This document shows, in pieces, positions 1 to 8,717 of a DNA stretch of 40,695 nucleotides (within the stretch, counting starts at the first letter, position 1; every line of letters starts with the position of its first letter). The stretch is from positions 1 to 40,695 of the forward strand of contig CAMKKZ010000033.1 of the NCBI GenBank assembly GCA_946413525.1, read 5' to 3'. The notes below the pieces were generated by a model. The model was not told where the DNA came from and did no database searches. It saw nothing but the letters and a program-made list of their open reading frames with translations. The DNA is from an uncultured Oribacterium sp. (GTDB lineage Bacteria > Bacillota > Clostridia > Lachnospirales > Lachnospiraceae). The translations under genes and the position numbers were made by a program.

Positions 1-48
1 GTAAACCGTATCAAAATATCGCTTTGGATGGCAACCGTACAGGTGGAA

Positions 49-78
49 AAAATTCCAGAGGGCGCTGAATAATTACAA
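49..78. repeat. Partial copy of the palindromic element seen at 11700-11867
   Basis: The stretch TTCCAGAGGGCGCTGAATAA followed by TTACAAAT matches, with two substitutions, the right arm of the long palindromic element whose full copy lies at 11700-11867. Only this arm is visible; the rest of the element, if present, lies beyond the left edge of the window. It is followed at 79-107 by two copies of a 15-base unit TGCCATATGTACAGG. It sits just downstream of the stop codon of the minus-strand wall protein, so it could be part of that transcript's 3' end. Confidence 0.55.
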
Positions 79-111
79 ATGCCATATGTACAGGTGCCAT
101 ATGTGCAGGCG

Positions 112-3100
112 TCAATACAAAGCCCCGGGAGTCAGATCCAGAAGGGCCTCTTCCTCTCCGGAAGCAGCCTGCGCTCCGTCCCCGGCTCCCAATGCCGCGG
201 CCATTCCCGCATCTCCTGCCTCATTTGATTCCGTCTGTGAGCCCCCGGCATCACTCTCCGCCGCCTGCTGCTCCATGCCATATGCAGCCGTAGTCTCCGG
301 GCTTGTTTCTCCTCCGGGACCGCCATAATTCTCCTGAGGCAAGGCGGAAGCTTCCTCAGCATTGCCGCCTGACGCCGCATCTGCCGTTTCTGAAACATCT
401 GAGCCGGAGCCTTCCCGCGCCTCCTCCGGGGCAGCTGCATTCTCCCCCATTTGCGCGCCGTCAACTCCCACTGCGGCGTCTCCCGAGGGGGTACTCTCTC
501 CCGACAGAGAATTCTCTCCTGAAGAAGGCTCCTCTCCCGCTGATTCCTCTTCCGTTAATGCGGAAGGAGCGGAATTTCCTGATTCCCCGGCAGGCTCTGA
601 AGCTTCCCCCGTGCCTCCCGCGTCCGCATTTCCCGCATCCGGCAAAACCGCGTCATTTGAATCCTCCGGACTGCCATTTTCCGTCTCATCACTCCGGACT
701 TCCCCATCGCTGCCGTCAGATGCACTGAAGTCCATAGCGCCTCCGGATCCGCCAATCTCTGAATCAGCCGCGCCGAGATCCGCGGCATCCCCTGTGCTGC
801 CGCCATCCACCGCGTCACTGCCATCCGCATCCGGGTCTTCACCGATGCGCTCTATTCCCAGGTCTCCTGCATCTCCCGCGTTCTCTTCCCGTACAGAGCT
901 GCCTTCCCCGGCGTTCGTGTCCTCAGATCCTTCCGCGGCCTCACCGGAAGATGCGCCCTGGCTTCCCACCGCCAGAGTCAGATTCTCTGCGGAAAGAACG
1001 TCAGCCGCAGAAGCGTCACCAGCCGCCGATGCGCCCTCTGACGCCATTTCGCCATTTTCAGTCGAGCCGCCCTCTGCCGCCACAGCGCCATTTTCAGCCG
1101 ATGCGCCCTCTGACGCCGAACCATCATTTTCTTCCATGGCATCGTCAAGCGCTGAGGGGTCATTATCCTCCAAAGCCTCAAATGCCTCTGAAGTCCCATT
1201 ATCCACTGTGCCGCCGTCCCCCGAAAGCGCGAGCGGCAATCCCGAAGAACCGGACTCCGCGTCCGGCTCCCCATAATCATCAAATACAAGCACATCCGAA
1301 TCTTGCTGCGCGTTGATCACCTCCCAGGAGCCATCCGCCTCAAATGCAAGAATACGTCCGGGAGCATTCCCGGCCGCCGCGCCCTCCCTGGCTCCGGCAG
1401 CAAAGCCCCCCTCTGCCGCTGTTTCCGAAATCCCGGATGAAAGCCCCTCGGAAAGTCCTTCAGAAAGCCCTCCTGCTTCATTTCCGCCATCCGCAAGCGC
1501 TTCCCCGCCTTCCTCAAGTATGCGTTCATCCTCCGGCTTCACATAAGTGATATGCCCTATATTCGCTATGGTTGACACGCCCTCCACAAAGGGGTTCCCG
1601 TGCCATTCCACCCCTCCCCCGTAATTCACATGGGAATCAATGGTCACATAACCGTACAGAAGGTCAAGCGCCATCTGCGGCTCCGCGTACAGATAGCGGG
1701 TATTGGTGTTTTTAAGCCGCCCCTGGACGATTTCCCTGGACATGACCGTGTTCCTGAGATGGTACAGCTCCCGAATCATTTCCTCGTCCGACATGTCCGG
1801 GGAAAGCCGCTCAAGATACAATGCCGCATGGGGGCCGCAGTTCACGTCAATGGAAAAGATCGCGGCGGAAACGGCGATGCTCCTGCTTTCCAGATGAAAA
1901 CCCGCCCTGTTCAGCGCCGCCTCCGTATTGTCCCAGTACAGATCGGCGAAGCGTTCCAACTGGTCGGATACCGCCGTTTCAAAGTCCGCCTTAAGGGCGG
2001 AGAGGAAAGTATTTCCGATATCCTCGTTATAAACCAGCCTTTCGTCCCCGGCCTCCAGGGAAAGGTACGGCGCAAAGCCGGCCCAGAGGCCCGGATGCTT
2101 CCGATAGGCAAAATTCATGAAGTTCACCAGATCATAACGGTAATCGAACTGGCAGATGCCATACGCCCTCCCGTTGTCGCCGGCAACGATCGCCCCTATA
2201 TTTGAGAAACCGGAGGTTTCCCCGGCCGTGGAAAGCATGTACAGCTCGGCAGGCTGCCCCGCGATCATCAGCCCGGAAATCGCGCTGCTCAGGCTCCTGT
2301 CCTTGTTCCATGAAAAAGACTCCCTGTCCCCGTCCGCGGAAAGGACAACCCTATGCCCCTGATCGTTGACAAAATAACCGTCCGGTGTCGCGCGTCCCGT
2401 GTAAAGGACGCCATCCTCATCAAAATAATATGAATACTTCCGGCCTTCCTCATCCTCAATATCATGCCATCCCACATACTTCCGGCCCTCGAGGAGGTAA
2501 TATTTCCGGCCTTCCTCATCCTCGATCCATCCATGCCTGGCAATTCCCTCAGGGTCAAAGAAAAACTGTATCCCGCCCTGCTCGAGCCAGCCCGTGACAG
2601 CATAACCATTCTTGTCAAAATAATACAGATGCTTATTGATCAGATAGAAGCCGCCATGGATATCCTTCCCGCTGACCCTTAAGCGGATTCCCTTATCATC
2701 CCTATAGAGCCCGTCCGGCTCCGTTTTCGTTTTATCTGATTTCTCAACGCCCTCGGATCCCAATGAGTAGGACTGCCCGGAACTCGAACCTTTTGAACTC
2801 AAACTGTTTGGATTCGAACCGTTTGAATTCAAACTGTCGGAATTCGAACCCCTGGAACCCGAACTGTTGAAACTATCCGTCTTCTCCGCGCCCTCGGATC
2901 CCAAACCCTCAGATCCCGATCCTTCGGATTCCGATTCTTCAGATTCCATTTCCTCGGATTTCAGTTTCTCGGATTTCAGTTCCTCAGATTCCAATTTCTC
3001 GGATTCCAGTCCTTCGGATACCAATTCTTCGGATTTCTGTCCTTCGGATACCGAAAACGCCCCGACGGAATCCTTCTTCGTATCCGCCTTTTCCGCTAAT

Positions 3101-3279
3101 GTTGATGGAGTCGCCTTCCGAGTCTCCGGGATATCCGAAGCCGTCAAAACGGAATATTCACTGTTTTTTACCGGAGCAAAATCTTTTTCAGGAATATTTA
3201 CGCATGAAGAAGCGGCAGCAATCAAAGCGCATGCCCCGAACGCCGCCTCCGCCATCTTAATGGATTTCTTAATGTTCAA
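112..3279 (-). CDS. Wall-binding lipoprotein with lysozyme-like domain and long acidic tail
   Basis: Probable secreted, cell-wall-associated protein of about 1055 residues. I chose a TTG start at 3279 because GGAAGGAG lies six bases upstream and the product then opens with a clean signal peptide (MNIKKSIK, then a hydrophobic stretch ending ASSC, a possible though imperfect lipobox). Upstream ATG codons in the same frame lack this. Order of parts: Ser/Glu-rich repeats of the type SEKLESEELKSE (about 79-180); four choline-binding-like repeats with the GW..YYFD pattern (about 205-305); a domain with a Glu followed by YGICQFD (about 345-560) that resembles the lysozyme/transglycosylase fold, E354 being the candidate catalytic acid; then about 460 residues of acidic Gly/Ser/Ala/Glu sequence. 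The substrate is inferred to be peptidoglycan; the family of the catalytic-like domain is not certain. The tail may be a spacer or a sticky surface region. A second wall-repeat protein lies at 30900-32051. Confidence 0.7.
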   Translation of the reverse strand: MNIKKSIKMAEAAFGACALIAAASSCVNIPEKDFAPVKNSEYSVLTASDIPETRKATPSTLAEKADTKKDSVGAFSVSEGQKSEELVSEGLESEKLESEELKSEKLKSEEMESEESESEGSGSEGLGSEGAEKTDSFNSSGSRGSNSDSLNSNGSNPNSLSSKGSSSGQSYSLGSEGVEKSDKTKTEPDGLYRDDKGIRLRVSGKDIHGGFYLINKHLYYFDKNGYAVTGWLEQGGIQFFFDPEGIARHGWIEDEEGRKYYLLEGRKYVGWHDIEDEEGRKYSYYFDEDGVLYTGRATPDGYFVNDQGHRVVLSADGDRESFSWNKDRSLSSAISGLMIAGQPAELYMLSTAGETSGFSNIGAIVAGDNGRAYGICQFDYRYDLVNFMNFAYRKHPGLWAGFAPYLSLEAGDERLVYNEDIGNTFLSALKADFETAVSDQLERFADLYWDNTEAALNRAGFHLESRSIAVSAAIFSIDVNCGPHAALYLERLSPDMSDEEMIRELYHLRNTVMSREIVQGRLKNTNTRYLYAEPQMALDLLYGYVTIDSHVNYGGGVEWHGNPFVEGVSTIANIGHITYVKPEDERILEEGGEALADGGNEAGGLSEGLSEGLSSGISETAAEGGFAAGAREGAAAGNAPGRILAFEADGSWEVINAQQDSDVLVFDDYGEPDAESGSSGLPLALSGDGGTVDNGTSEAFEALEDNDPSALDDAMEENDGSASEGASAENGAVAAEGGSTENGEMASEGASAAGDASAADVLSAENLTLAVGSQGASSGEAAEGSEDTNAGEGSSVREENAGDAGDLGIERIGEDPDADGSDAVDGGSTGDAADLGAADSEIGGSGGAMDFSASDGSDGEVRSDETENGSPEDSNDAVLPDAGNADAGGTGEASEPAGESGNSAPSALTEEESAGEEPSSGENSLSGESTPSGDAAVGVDGAQMGENAAAPEEAREGSGSDVSETADAASGGNAEEASALPQENYGGPGGETSPETTAAYGMEQQAAESDAGGSQTESNEAGDAGMAAALGAGDGAQAASGEEEALLDLTPGALY

Positions 3280-3473
3280 AAGCCGCTCCTTCCCAATACA
3301 GAGCCGAACCATCCTTTTCAGCGCCCATCCACTGACGGCGCTGCGGTGCCCATTATAGCAAAGAAAAAAAAACTTTACAAGCTTTGCGAAACTATCCTCA
3401 AAACCGAAAAACCGCAATTCCTACAATTCATTCGTCAATTTTTGTAAATAGTTCTATTTCCTCTGCCCCGAAT

Positions 3474-3736
3474 CCGTACCAGAAATGGTTCCGGGCAGGG
3501 AAAATCCTGAAAATCCTCATTTCCCCTGCCAAATTTCCATGCCAGAAAGGTTTTTGGCCAGGGAAAATCACGAAAATCCTCATTTCCCCTGCCCGAAAGC
3601 CATGCCAGAAAGGTTTTTGGCCAGGGAAAATCACGAAAATCCTCATTTCCCCTGCCCGAAAGCCATGCCAGAAAGGTTTTTGGCCAGGGAAAATCCTGAA
3701 AAATCTCATTTCCCCTGCCTGAAATCCGTTCGGGGC
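3474..3736. repeat. Tandem array of four 63-bp units with internal inverted repeats
   Basis: Units begin at 3474, 3537, 3600 and 3663, exactly 63 bases apart, with a decayed fifth start at 3726. The two central units are nearly identical. Each contains GGCAGGGAAAAT or GGCCAGGGAAAAT and, about 15 bases later, ATTTCCCCTGCC, so each can fold as a hairpin. Because 63 is a multiple of three, open frames run through the array on both strands; none has a credible start or resembles a protein. The array occupies the space between the divergently spaced 5' region of the wall lipoprotein and the 3' end of tcdA. Confidence 0.85.
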
Positions 3737-3827
3737 AGGGAGAACTACATATACATAAGTTAACGAATAATATCAGGGGGTGTGGAGGTTTGAACAACCC
3801 ACAATTAAGGCTTATTCCCACCCGTCT

Positions 3828-4751
3828 TTATAATGCACCCTGCACCTCTTTTTGGAAAATGTGATGCCGTACCGTCCTCCCTGAACCATATACGGCTCCC
3901 GACAGATCCTTGATCACCTCGCCCGCAAGGATAAGCCCAGCCGCGGCCGGCACAAAGGAATTACTTCCAGGCACCGGACGAGTCCTGGGAGCCTTCCCAT
4001 CCCTTTCAGACTGGAAAGAACCGGGATTGCCATGTCGATCCGTGACCTCCCCCTTTTCGCGTCTGCCGGCCAACATATCGCCCTCTGCCCCCTCCTGAAT
4101 TTCCATGCCTTCGGCAGCTTCGATTTCCGCGCCCCCGGCAGGCTTTACGGCAGGCTCCCTCGAATAAACCACTTTAAGGGAAGGGATGCCCCGCTTTTTC
4201 AGCTCCCTCCGCATTACCCTCGCAAGGGGGCATACGGAAGTCCTGTAAATATCGGCCACCTCAAAGGCCGTGGGATCCATTTTGTTTCCCGCTCCCATGC
4301 AGCTGATGATCGGGATTCCCGCCTTATTGGCCTGCACCGCAAGGCAAATCTTCCCTGTAATCATGTCAATGGCATCGATCACATAATCATATTCAGAAAA
4401 ATCAAAGGAGCCGGCGGTTTCCGGCGTATAGAGTATCTTGTAAGTACGCACGACCAAGTCCGGATTGATATCCCGAATTCGTTCCGCAGCCACGTCAACC
4501 TTATATCGTCCGATGGTGCTCCTCGTCGCGATGATCTGCCGGTTCAGGTTGGACAGACAGACCTTGTCGTTGTCAATCAGATCAATCGCTCCAATTCCGC
4601 CCCTCGCAAGGGCTTCCACGGCATAGCCCCCAACGCCCCCGATGCCAAACACGGCGACCCTGGACGAAAAGAGACGTTCCATCCCCTCATCCCCTATGAG
4701 AAGCCGTGTCCTAGAAAACTGATCGCCCATCCCGGCACCCATTTCCCGCAT
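3828..4751 (-). CDS. tcdA: tRNA threonylcarbamoyladenosine dehydratase TcdA (CsdL)
   Basis: ATP-dependent dehydratase that cyclises the t6A base at position 37 of ANN-decoding tRNAs to ct6A; an E1-like ThiF-fold enzyme of the cytoplasm. The protein opens with the family signature QFSRTRLLIGDEGMERL, then the nucleotide loop FGIGGVGGYAVEALARGG, the acid DLIDND, the NRQ motif and the DAIDMITGK segment. The C-terminal NSFVPAAAGLILAGEVI block is also typical. Start: ATG at 4751 has GGAGG eight bases upstream; ATG at 4766 with GAGGGG is an alternative, and an ATG at 4805 has no useful spacing. Odd feature: between KVVYSREPAVKP and the PGSNSFVP block there is an extra Gly/Glu/Arg-rich stretch of roughly 50 residues that I do not know from other TcdA proteins; it may be a surface loop. 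The alternatives MoeB or ThiF are less likely because of the SR motif and C-terminal block. Confidence 0.93.
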   Translation of the reverse strand: MREMGAGMGDQFSRTRLLIGDEGMERLFSSRVAVFGIGGVGGYAVEALARGGIGAIDLIDNDKVCLSNLNRQIIATRSTIGRYKVDVAAERIRDINPDLVVRTYKILYTPETAGSFDFSEYDYVIDAIDMITGKICLAVQANKAGIPIISCMGAGNKMDPTAFEVADIYRTSVCPLARVMRRELKKRGIPSLKVVYSREPAVKPAGGAEIEAAEGMEIQEGAEGDMLAGRREKGEVTDRHGNPGSFQSERDGKAPRTRPVPGSNSFVPAAAGLILAGEVIKDLSGAVYGSGRTVRHHIFQKEVQGAL

Positions 4752-4846
4752 AACCGCATCCTCCATAATCTTAAGCCCCTCAAAAATTAAGGGCTCCCTT
4801 CCCATCTTCCTGATGATATTCTGGCAAGAATAACAAGAATAATAAC

Positions 4847-4879
4847 AAAGGCGATGACTGAATTCAAGTCATCGCCTTT
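4847..4879 (-). terminator. Rho-independent terminator after the GH32 gene
   Basis: A perfect 13-base-pair stem (AAAGGCGATGACT with AGTCATCGCCTTT) with a seven-base loop. Read on the minus strand it is followed by TTTGTTATTATT, so it can end the sugar operon before tcdA. On the plus strand a shorter T run also follows the stem, so it may work in both directions. Confidence 0.85.
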
Positions 4880-4906
4880 TCCATATCCATTAACCTTTGT
4901 TCAATG

Positions 4907-6394
4907 TCATAAAACCATATCGTATTTTTCAACATCCAGGAGGGCTGCTCCGTCCGTTTCAAAAAAGATGCCGTCCGCTTCCTGCGGCGTATAAATCGTA
5001 AAGGTCAGCGCCTGCTCCCCGTCATTCACGAAGGCTTCCACGGAAAAACGGTCAATCAGGATCCGGATCTTGATTTCCCCCTCCCGGTACCCAACATGCA
5101 CATCCCTGTCGGAGACAATATAGTGATTGAGCCCGGAAAAGCTTCGGTCAAAGCTCAGCATGCTGTCCCCCGGCCTGTAGGAAATCGAGGTATAATGCCG
5201 GTCGTCGGCGGCTATCCTTACACTGAACAGACGATAAAGGGAGCGCCCCGCCGGACGTACCCTCAGGGTCATGTCCACGCACCTGCCCTTAAGGCCCGCA
5301 AGTCCGGCATGCCCGTTCAAGAGGACATCCCGGTAAAAAACCCTGCCCCTCCGGCACGCTTCCAGCTCCCGGATCGGCCTTTGCAAAAGCCTGCCTTCCT
5401 TCACCGTAAGCTCCCTCGGCACCGTCAACTGTCCGAACCATTTGATCCCCGCGGGCTGGCTGTGCCTGGTCTCCGGCGTCTGCATCCACGCGATCATGAT
5501 CCTTCTTCCATCCGGCGCGGTCATCGTCTGCGGGGCATAAAAATCAATCCCATAATCCAGGGAAAAAATTCCCTTCCGTTCAAAAGTGTGCTTTTCCCTG
5601 TCATAATTCCCTGTAAGATAGGCCGCATTGTTCCCGCAGTGAAATTCCAGCCCCTCCGCGGAAAGCTTCATAGGGGAAATGAGGATAATGTCCGTGTCAT
5701 CGATTCGGAAGTAATCCGGGCATTCCCACATATAGCCATAACGCTGCTCGCTTCGGTCAAGAATGGAAACAAATTCCCAATGAAAGATATCCCGGCTCCG
5801 GAAGAGGGCTACATTACCGCCCTCCTCCCTCGTGCAGCTTCCGACCACGGCATAATAGCAGCCTTCCTCCTCATCCCGGAAAATCTTCGGATCCCGGAAA
5901 TCCACCGTGCTCCCTCCCTCTGGAAGCATTTCCGGCGTGATCACCGGGTTGTTTTCATATTTGACATAATCGGTCCCGTCCCCGAAGGCCAGGCACTGAA
6001 CCTGCCGGTCTTCCCGGCCCCCATCCGGCCTGTCCACGATCTGCACCCCGGTATACATCAGAAGATGCCTCCCATCGGGAGCCATCAGCCCGCTCCCGGA
6101 AAACACCCCCGCGCAGTCATACTCCTGATCCGGAGCCAGCGCGGCAGGCAGACGCTTCCAGTGCAGGAGATCCTCCGAAACCAGATGACCCCAGTGCATG
6201 GTATCCCACTGCGTCGAATAAGGATTATACTGGTAAAACAAATGATATTTCCCATCATAATAAGAAAAACCGTTCGGATCATTCAGCCACCCGACGGTCG
6301 GAGATATATGATAAGACGGCCTCTCCAAATCGGAAATCAGCCTGCCGTATTCCTCCTCATAAGCCCTGGCCTTTGCCAGCAGATTCATTGCCAT
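4907..6394 (-). CDS. Glycoside hydrolase family 32 beta-fructosidase (sucrose/sucrose-6-P hydrolase)
   Basis: Retaining hydrolase that releases fructose from sucrose, sucrose-6-phosphate or short fructans. The 495-residue product has no signal peptide, so it acts in the cytoplasm on imported sugar. The three GH32 signature blocks are intact: WLNDPNG (nucleophile D39), FRDPK (transition-state stabiliser D168) and ECPDYF (acid/base E224), in a five-bladed propeller (about 25-325) followed by the C-terminal beta-sandwich. Start: ATG at 6394 with GGAG five bases upstream; an upstream ATG in the same frame at 6502 adds sequence without homology. It is the last gene of the sugar locus, 197 bases after the LacI-family gene, and is followed by a terminator. 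With an ABC importer rather than a PTS in the locus, unphosphorylated sucrose or a fructo-oligosaccharide is the likelier substrate. Confidence 0.93.
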   Translation of the reverse strand: MAMNLLAKARAYEEEYGRLISDLERPSYHISPTVGWLNDPNGFSYYDGKYHLFYQYNPYSTQWDTMHWGHLVSEDLLHWKRLPAALAPDQEYDCAGVFSGSGLMAPDGRHLLMYTGVQIVDRPDGGREDRQVQCLAFGDGTDYVKYENNPVITPEMLPEGGSTVDFRDPKIFRDEEEGCYYAVVGSCTREEGGNVALFRSRDIFHWEFVSILDRSEQRYGYMWECPDYFRIDDTDIILISPMKLSAEGLEFHCGNNAAYLTGNYDREKHTFERKGIFSLDYGIDFYAPQTMTAPDGRRIMIAWMQTPETRHSQPAGIKWFGQLTVPRELTVKEGRLLQRPIRELEACRRGRVFYRDVLLNGHAGLAGLKGRCVDMTLRVRPAGRSLYRLFSVRIAADDRHYTSISYRPGDSMLSFDRSFSGLNHYIVSDRDVHVGYREGEIKIRILIDRFSVEAFVNDGEQALTFTIYTPQEADGIFFETDGAALLDVEKYDMVL

Positions 6395-6526
6395 ATCAAC
6401 TCCATTCCTGATTTGCAGCAAGTATTCATCAAGGCCGAATAGTTGCGGTGGTTGAAGATAACGCGAACTGTCCAGCTTGACTGAACAGTTACAATAACGC
6501 AACTATTCAAGGCCTTGCCCGACCGC

Positions 6527-6662
6527 CGTTGTCCTTCCCTTCCGTATGCCGACGGGAAGCAGAAGCTCCTTTTTCAGAACCCCCTCCCTGATCACGTTGT
6601 CCTTCCCTTCCGTATGCTGACGGGAAGCAGAAGCTCTTTTTTCAGAACCTCCTCCCCCTTAA
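6527..6662. repeat. 68-bp tandem duplication of the 3' end of the LacI-family gene
   Basis: Bases 6527-6594 and 6595-6662 are two copies of one 68-base unit differing at only a few positions; the unit opens CGTTGTCCTTCCCTTCCGTA. The right-hand copy is the end of the repressor gene (codons for LKKELLLPVSIRKGRTT). The left-hand copy is downstream of the stop codon and is not read in the same frame, so it is non-coding debris of the duplication. Confidence 0.9.
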
Positions 6663-7575
6663 TCATGTCCGTGATCATCCTGCATGCCTCCTCCGCCAGC
6701 TCATTTATGGGCTGGCAGATTACCGTAAGCTCGGGATAAAGGAACCTGGTCAGATGGGTCCCATCGTAAGCGACGATCCTCAGATCCTCCGGCACCCGCC
6801 TTCCGATCGAAAGCGCTTGCCGCAGGCTGGCCGCGGCATAAAGATCCGTGCCAAAAATCCCATCAACCTCCGGATACTCTTCAAACATCCTGGCGACGGC
6901 CTCATCATAATCATCTATCGAACTGTATTTCTGCCTTTCTGAATAAGAATGGCAGGGAATACCATGTTCCTCCACCACCTTTCGGAAAACGGTGTGGCGC
7001 CGGCTGGAAGGCGTGGCAACCCGGTCCTCGGCATCCCCGAACTGGACAATGTTCCGGCAGCCGCAGCCGATAAGCTCCAAAGCCGCAAGCCTGCCACCTG
7101 TTTCATGATCAGCCGCGACAAAAGGAATTTCTTCCGAAAGCCTCCTGTCGAAGCCGATGACGGGACGGTGCAGGGACCGGTACTGATCCGAGGCAAGGGA
7201 CATATGGGCACCGAAAATAATGCCGTCCACCCTCTGGCAACGCAGCATTTCCAGATACCGAAGCTCGTAATTCTTCTCATAAAAGGTATTGCACACCATG
7301 GTCTGGTAGCCCTTATTACATAAGGAAACCTCGATCGCGTTGACCAGCTCCGAAAAAAAAGGATGGCTCAGCATCGGTACCATCACCGCGATAATCCCGC
7401 TTTTTCTGTAATACAGATTTCTTGCCATTTCATTTGGAGTATAATTAAGCTGTCTGATGGACTGCATGACGCGTTCCCTCGTTTCCAGCTTGACATACCC
7501 ATTTCCGCTAAGGACGCGGGAAACCGTAGCGGCACCGACACCGGCATGCCTTGCCACATCATGTATTGTCACCAT
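6592..7575 (-). CDS. LacI-family transcriptional regulator of the sugar locus
   Basis: DNA-binding repressor that probably controls the adjacent ABC importer and GH32 gene in response to a fructose-containing sugar. The 327-residue product opens with the classic LacI helix-turn-helix and hinge (VTIHDVARHAGVGAATVSRVL at 2-22, then NYTPNEMARNL), followed by a periplasmic-binding-protein-like effector domain (about 60-327) with VDGIIFG, DHETGG, GIFGTDLYAA and ILRIVAYDG-like segments. ATG at 7575 was chosen because AGGAG stands ten bases upstream and the helix-turn-helix starts at once; ATG at 7584 is too close to the same Shine-Dalgarno sequence. Likely operators are the two identical palindromes at 11242 and 11320. 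The gene's 3' end is duplicated in tandem. It lies 281 bases after the last permease, so it may have its own weak promoter as well as operon read-through. Confidence 0.93.
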   Translation of the reverse strand: MVTIHDVARHAGVGAATVSRVLSGNGYVKLETRERVMQSIRQLNYTPNEMARNLYYRKSGIIAVMVPMLSHPFFSELVNAIEVSLCNKGYQTMVCNTFYEKNYELRYLEMLRCQRVDGIIFGAHMSLASDQYRSLHRPVIGFDRRLSEEIPFVAADHETGGRLAALELIGCGCRNIVQFGDAEDRVATPSSRRHTVFRKVVEEHGIPCHSYSERQKYSSIDDYDEAVARMFEEYPEVDGIFGTDLYAAASLRQALSIGRRVPEDLRIVAYDGTHLTRFLYPELTVICQPINELAEEACRMITDMIKGEEVLKKELLLPVSIRKGRTT

Positions 7576-7791
7576 AACCCCCATACTCCTGTCACTGTAA
7601 ATAAAAGTTCCCCCGCAAAACACTACCATTGGATTGCTCCAGGCTGCGCGTCCGGGTTGCGCCCATTACCCATCATGATTTTAATCATAATGAGACAGGG
7701 GGCGGATAAATCGCTCCCTGCCCAATTAATTAATATACAGTGACAAAGTTTTTTTTTCAAATCAATCTTTTTATTGCACTCGTTTTCTCCC

Positions 7792-7860
7792 CTGTCAAAG
7801 TGGGTTTTCACTGCTCTGAATTCTGACATAGCGAACCACTTGCGGGGCAAATCGGCTCAT
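7792..7860. repeat. Dispersed intergenic repeat, type 1, copy A
   Basis: About 69 bases of the pattern CTGTCAAAGTGGGTTTT, CTCTGAATTCTGACATAGCG, AACC, TGCGGGGCAAATCGGCTCAT. Related copies occur at 22264, 23612, 25160 and 29220. Here the unit starts exactly at the stop codon of the permease gene (minus strand): the TCA of GGCTCAT is the reverse complement of its TGA. Confidence 0.85.
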
Positions 7861-8702
7861 CCCTTGATCCCGGACGACGCGATACCTTCCACATAGTACT
7901 TCTGCATGAAGATGAACATGATGATCATGGGAATCGCGGAAACGACCAGGGCCGCCATGATGGCGCTGTAATGCACCGGGCTCGTGCTGAAGAAGGACTG
8001 CACGGCCAACTGGATCGTCCTCTTGTCCGCCCCCGTCATGACCAGGAAGGGCCACATAAAGTCATTCCAGTGCGCCACGAAATCAAGAATGAACACCGTG
8101 GCGTAAACCGTCTTGGAGATCGGCATAACGATCATGAAGAAGGTCCTTACAGGGGAGCTTCCGTCTATTGCCGCCGCCTCGATCAGATCATCCGGAATGT
8201 CATGGAAAAAGTTATAAAACATATAGATTGAGAAGCATTTCGCGATGAACGGGATGACCAGCGCCCTGAGGGTGTTGACCCATCCGAGCTGTGACATTTC
8301 AATATAGAGGGGCAGGAGGATGGCCTCCATCGGAAGGACCATCAGCGCCACCACAAAGCTCAGCATGAACTTTCGTCCCCTGAAATTGAATTTCGCCAGG
8401 GCGTAACCGCAGACAGAATTGACGATGAGATCCAGGACAAGGATCAGGGCAATGTAGAGCAGCGTGTTTTTAAAGACATTCGCCATGTTAATGCGGCGGA
8501 AGACCTCGTAATAGTTGTCCAGCGAAGCCTGCTGGGGCAGAAAGGTGGTAATTGAATTCATGTTGGCGAAGATTTTCGCTTCCGGCTTCAGCGAGGCGGA
8601 CACCATCCAGATGAGGGGGGAAACGAAAATGATGCCGATCAGGGCATTGCCGAAATAGAACATAAATTTGCCAAGGGCAGCCGAACCGCTTTTTGATTTC
8701 AT
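7857..8702 (-). CDS. Carbohydrate ABC transporter permease, MalG type
   Basis: Inner-membrane subunit of a CUT1 sugar importer, pairing with the product of the gene just upstream. The 281-residue protein has six hydrophobic segments and the cytoplasmic EAA loop that docks the ATPase (EAAAIDGSSPVRTFFMIVMPI, about 188-208), and the family's short Ser/Gly ending. A strong AGGAGG stands upstream of the ATG, 15 bases after the stop codon of the MalF-type gene, so the two are translated together. No ATPase gene is present in the locus; in many Clostridia and Bacilli one MsmK/UgpC-type ATPase serves several such importers, and I infer the same here. Confidence 0.95.
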   Translation of the reverse strand: MKSKSGSAALGKFMFYFGNALIGIIFVSPLIWMVSASLKPEAKIFANMNSITTFLPQQASLDNYYEVFRRINMANVFKNTLLYIALILVLDLIVNSVCGYALAKFNFRGRKFMLSFVVALMVLPMEAILLPLYIEMSQLGWVNTLRALVIPFIAKCFSIYMFYNFFHDIPDDLIEAAAIDGSSPVRTFFMIVMPISKTVYATVFILDFVAHWNDFMWPFLVMTGADKRTIQLAVQSFFSTSPVHYSAIMAALVVSAIPMIIMFIFMQKYYVEGIASSGIKG

Positions 8703-8717
8703 TCCTTTCCTCCTTTC

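Noticed and set aside
362..1276. Long plus-strand open frame opposite the wall lipoprotein gene
   Set aside because: It is the mirror of the low-complexity Gly/Ser/Glu tail; Pro/Ser/Ala-rich product, no ribosome site, and the minus-strand protein has signal and domains.
5096..6442. 448-codon plus-strand open frame
   Set aside because: It lies antisense to the GH32 gene, whose catalytic motifs are intact; the product is Arg/Pro/Ile-rich and matches nothing.
7792..7797. TTGACA on the minus strand as -35 box of the LacI-family gene
   Set aside because: The hexamer belongs to the dispersed repeat head and no good -10 box follows at 16-18 bases; other copies have lost it.
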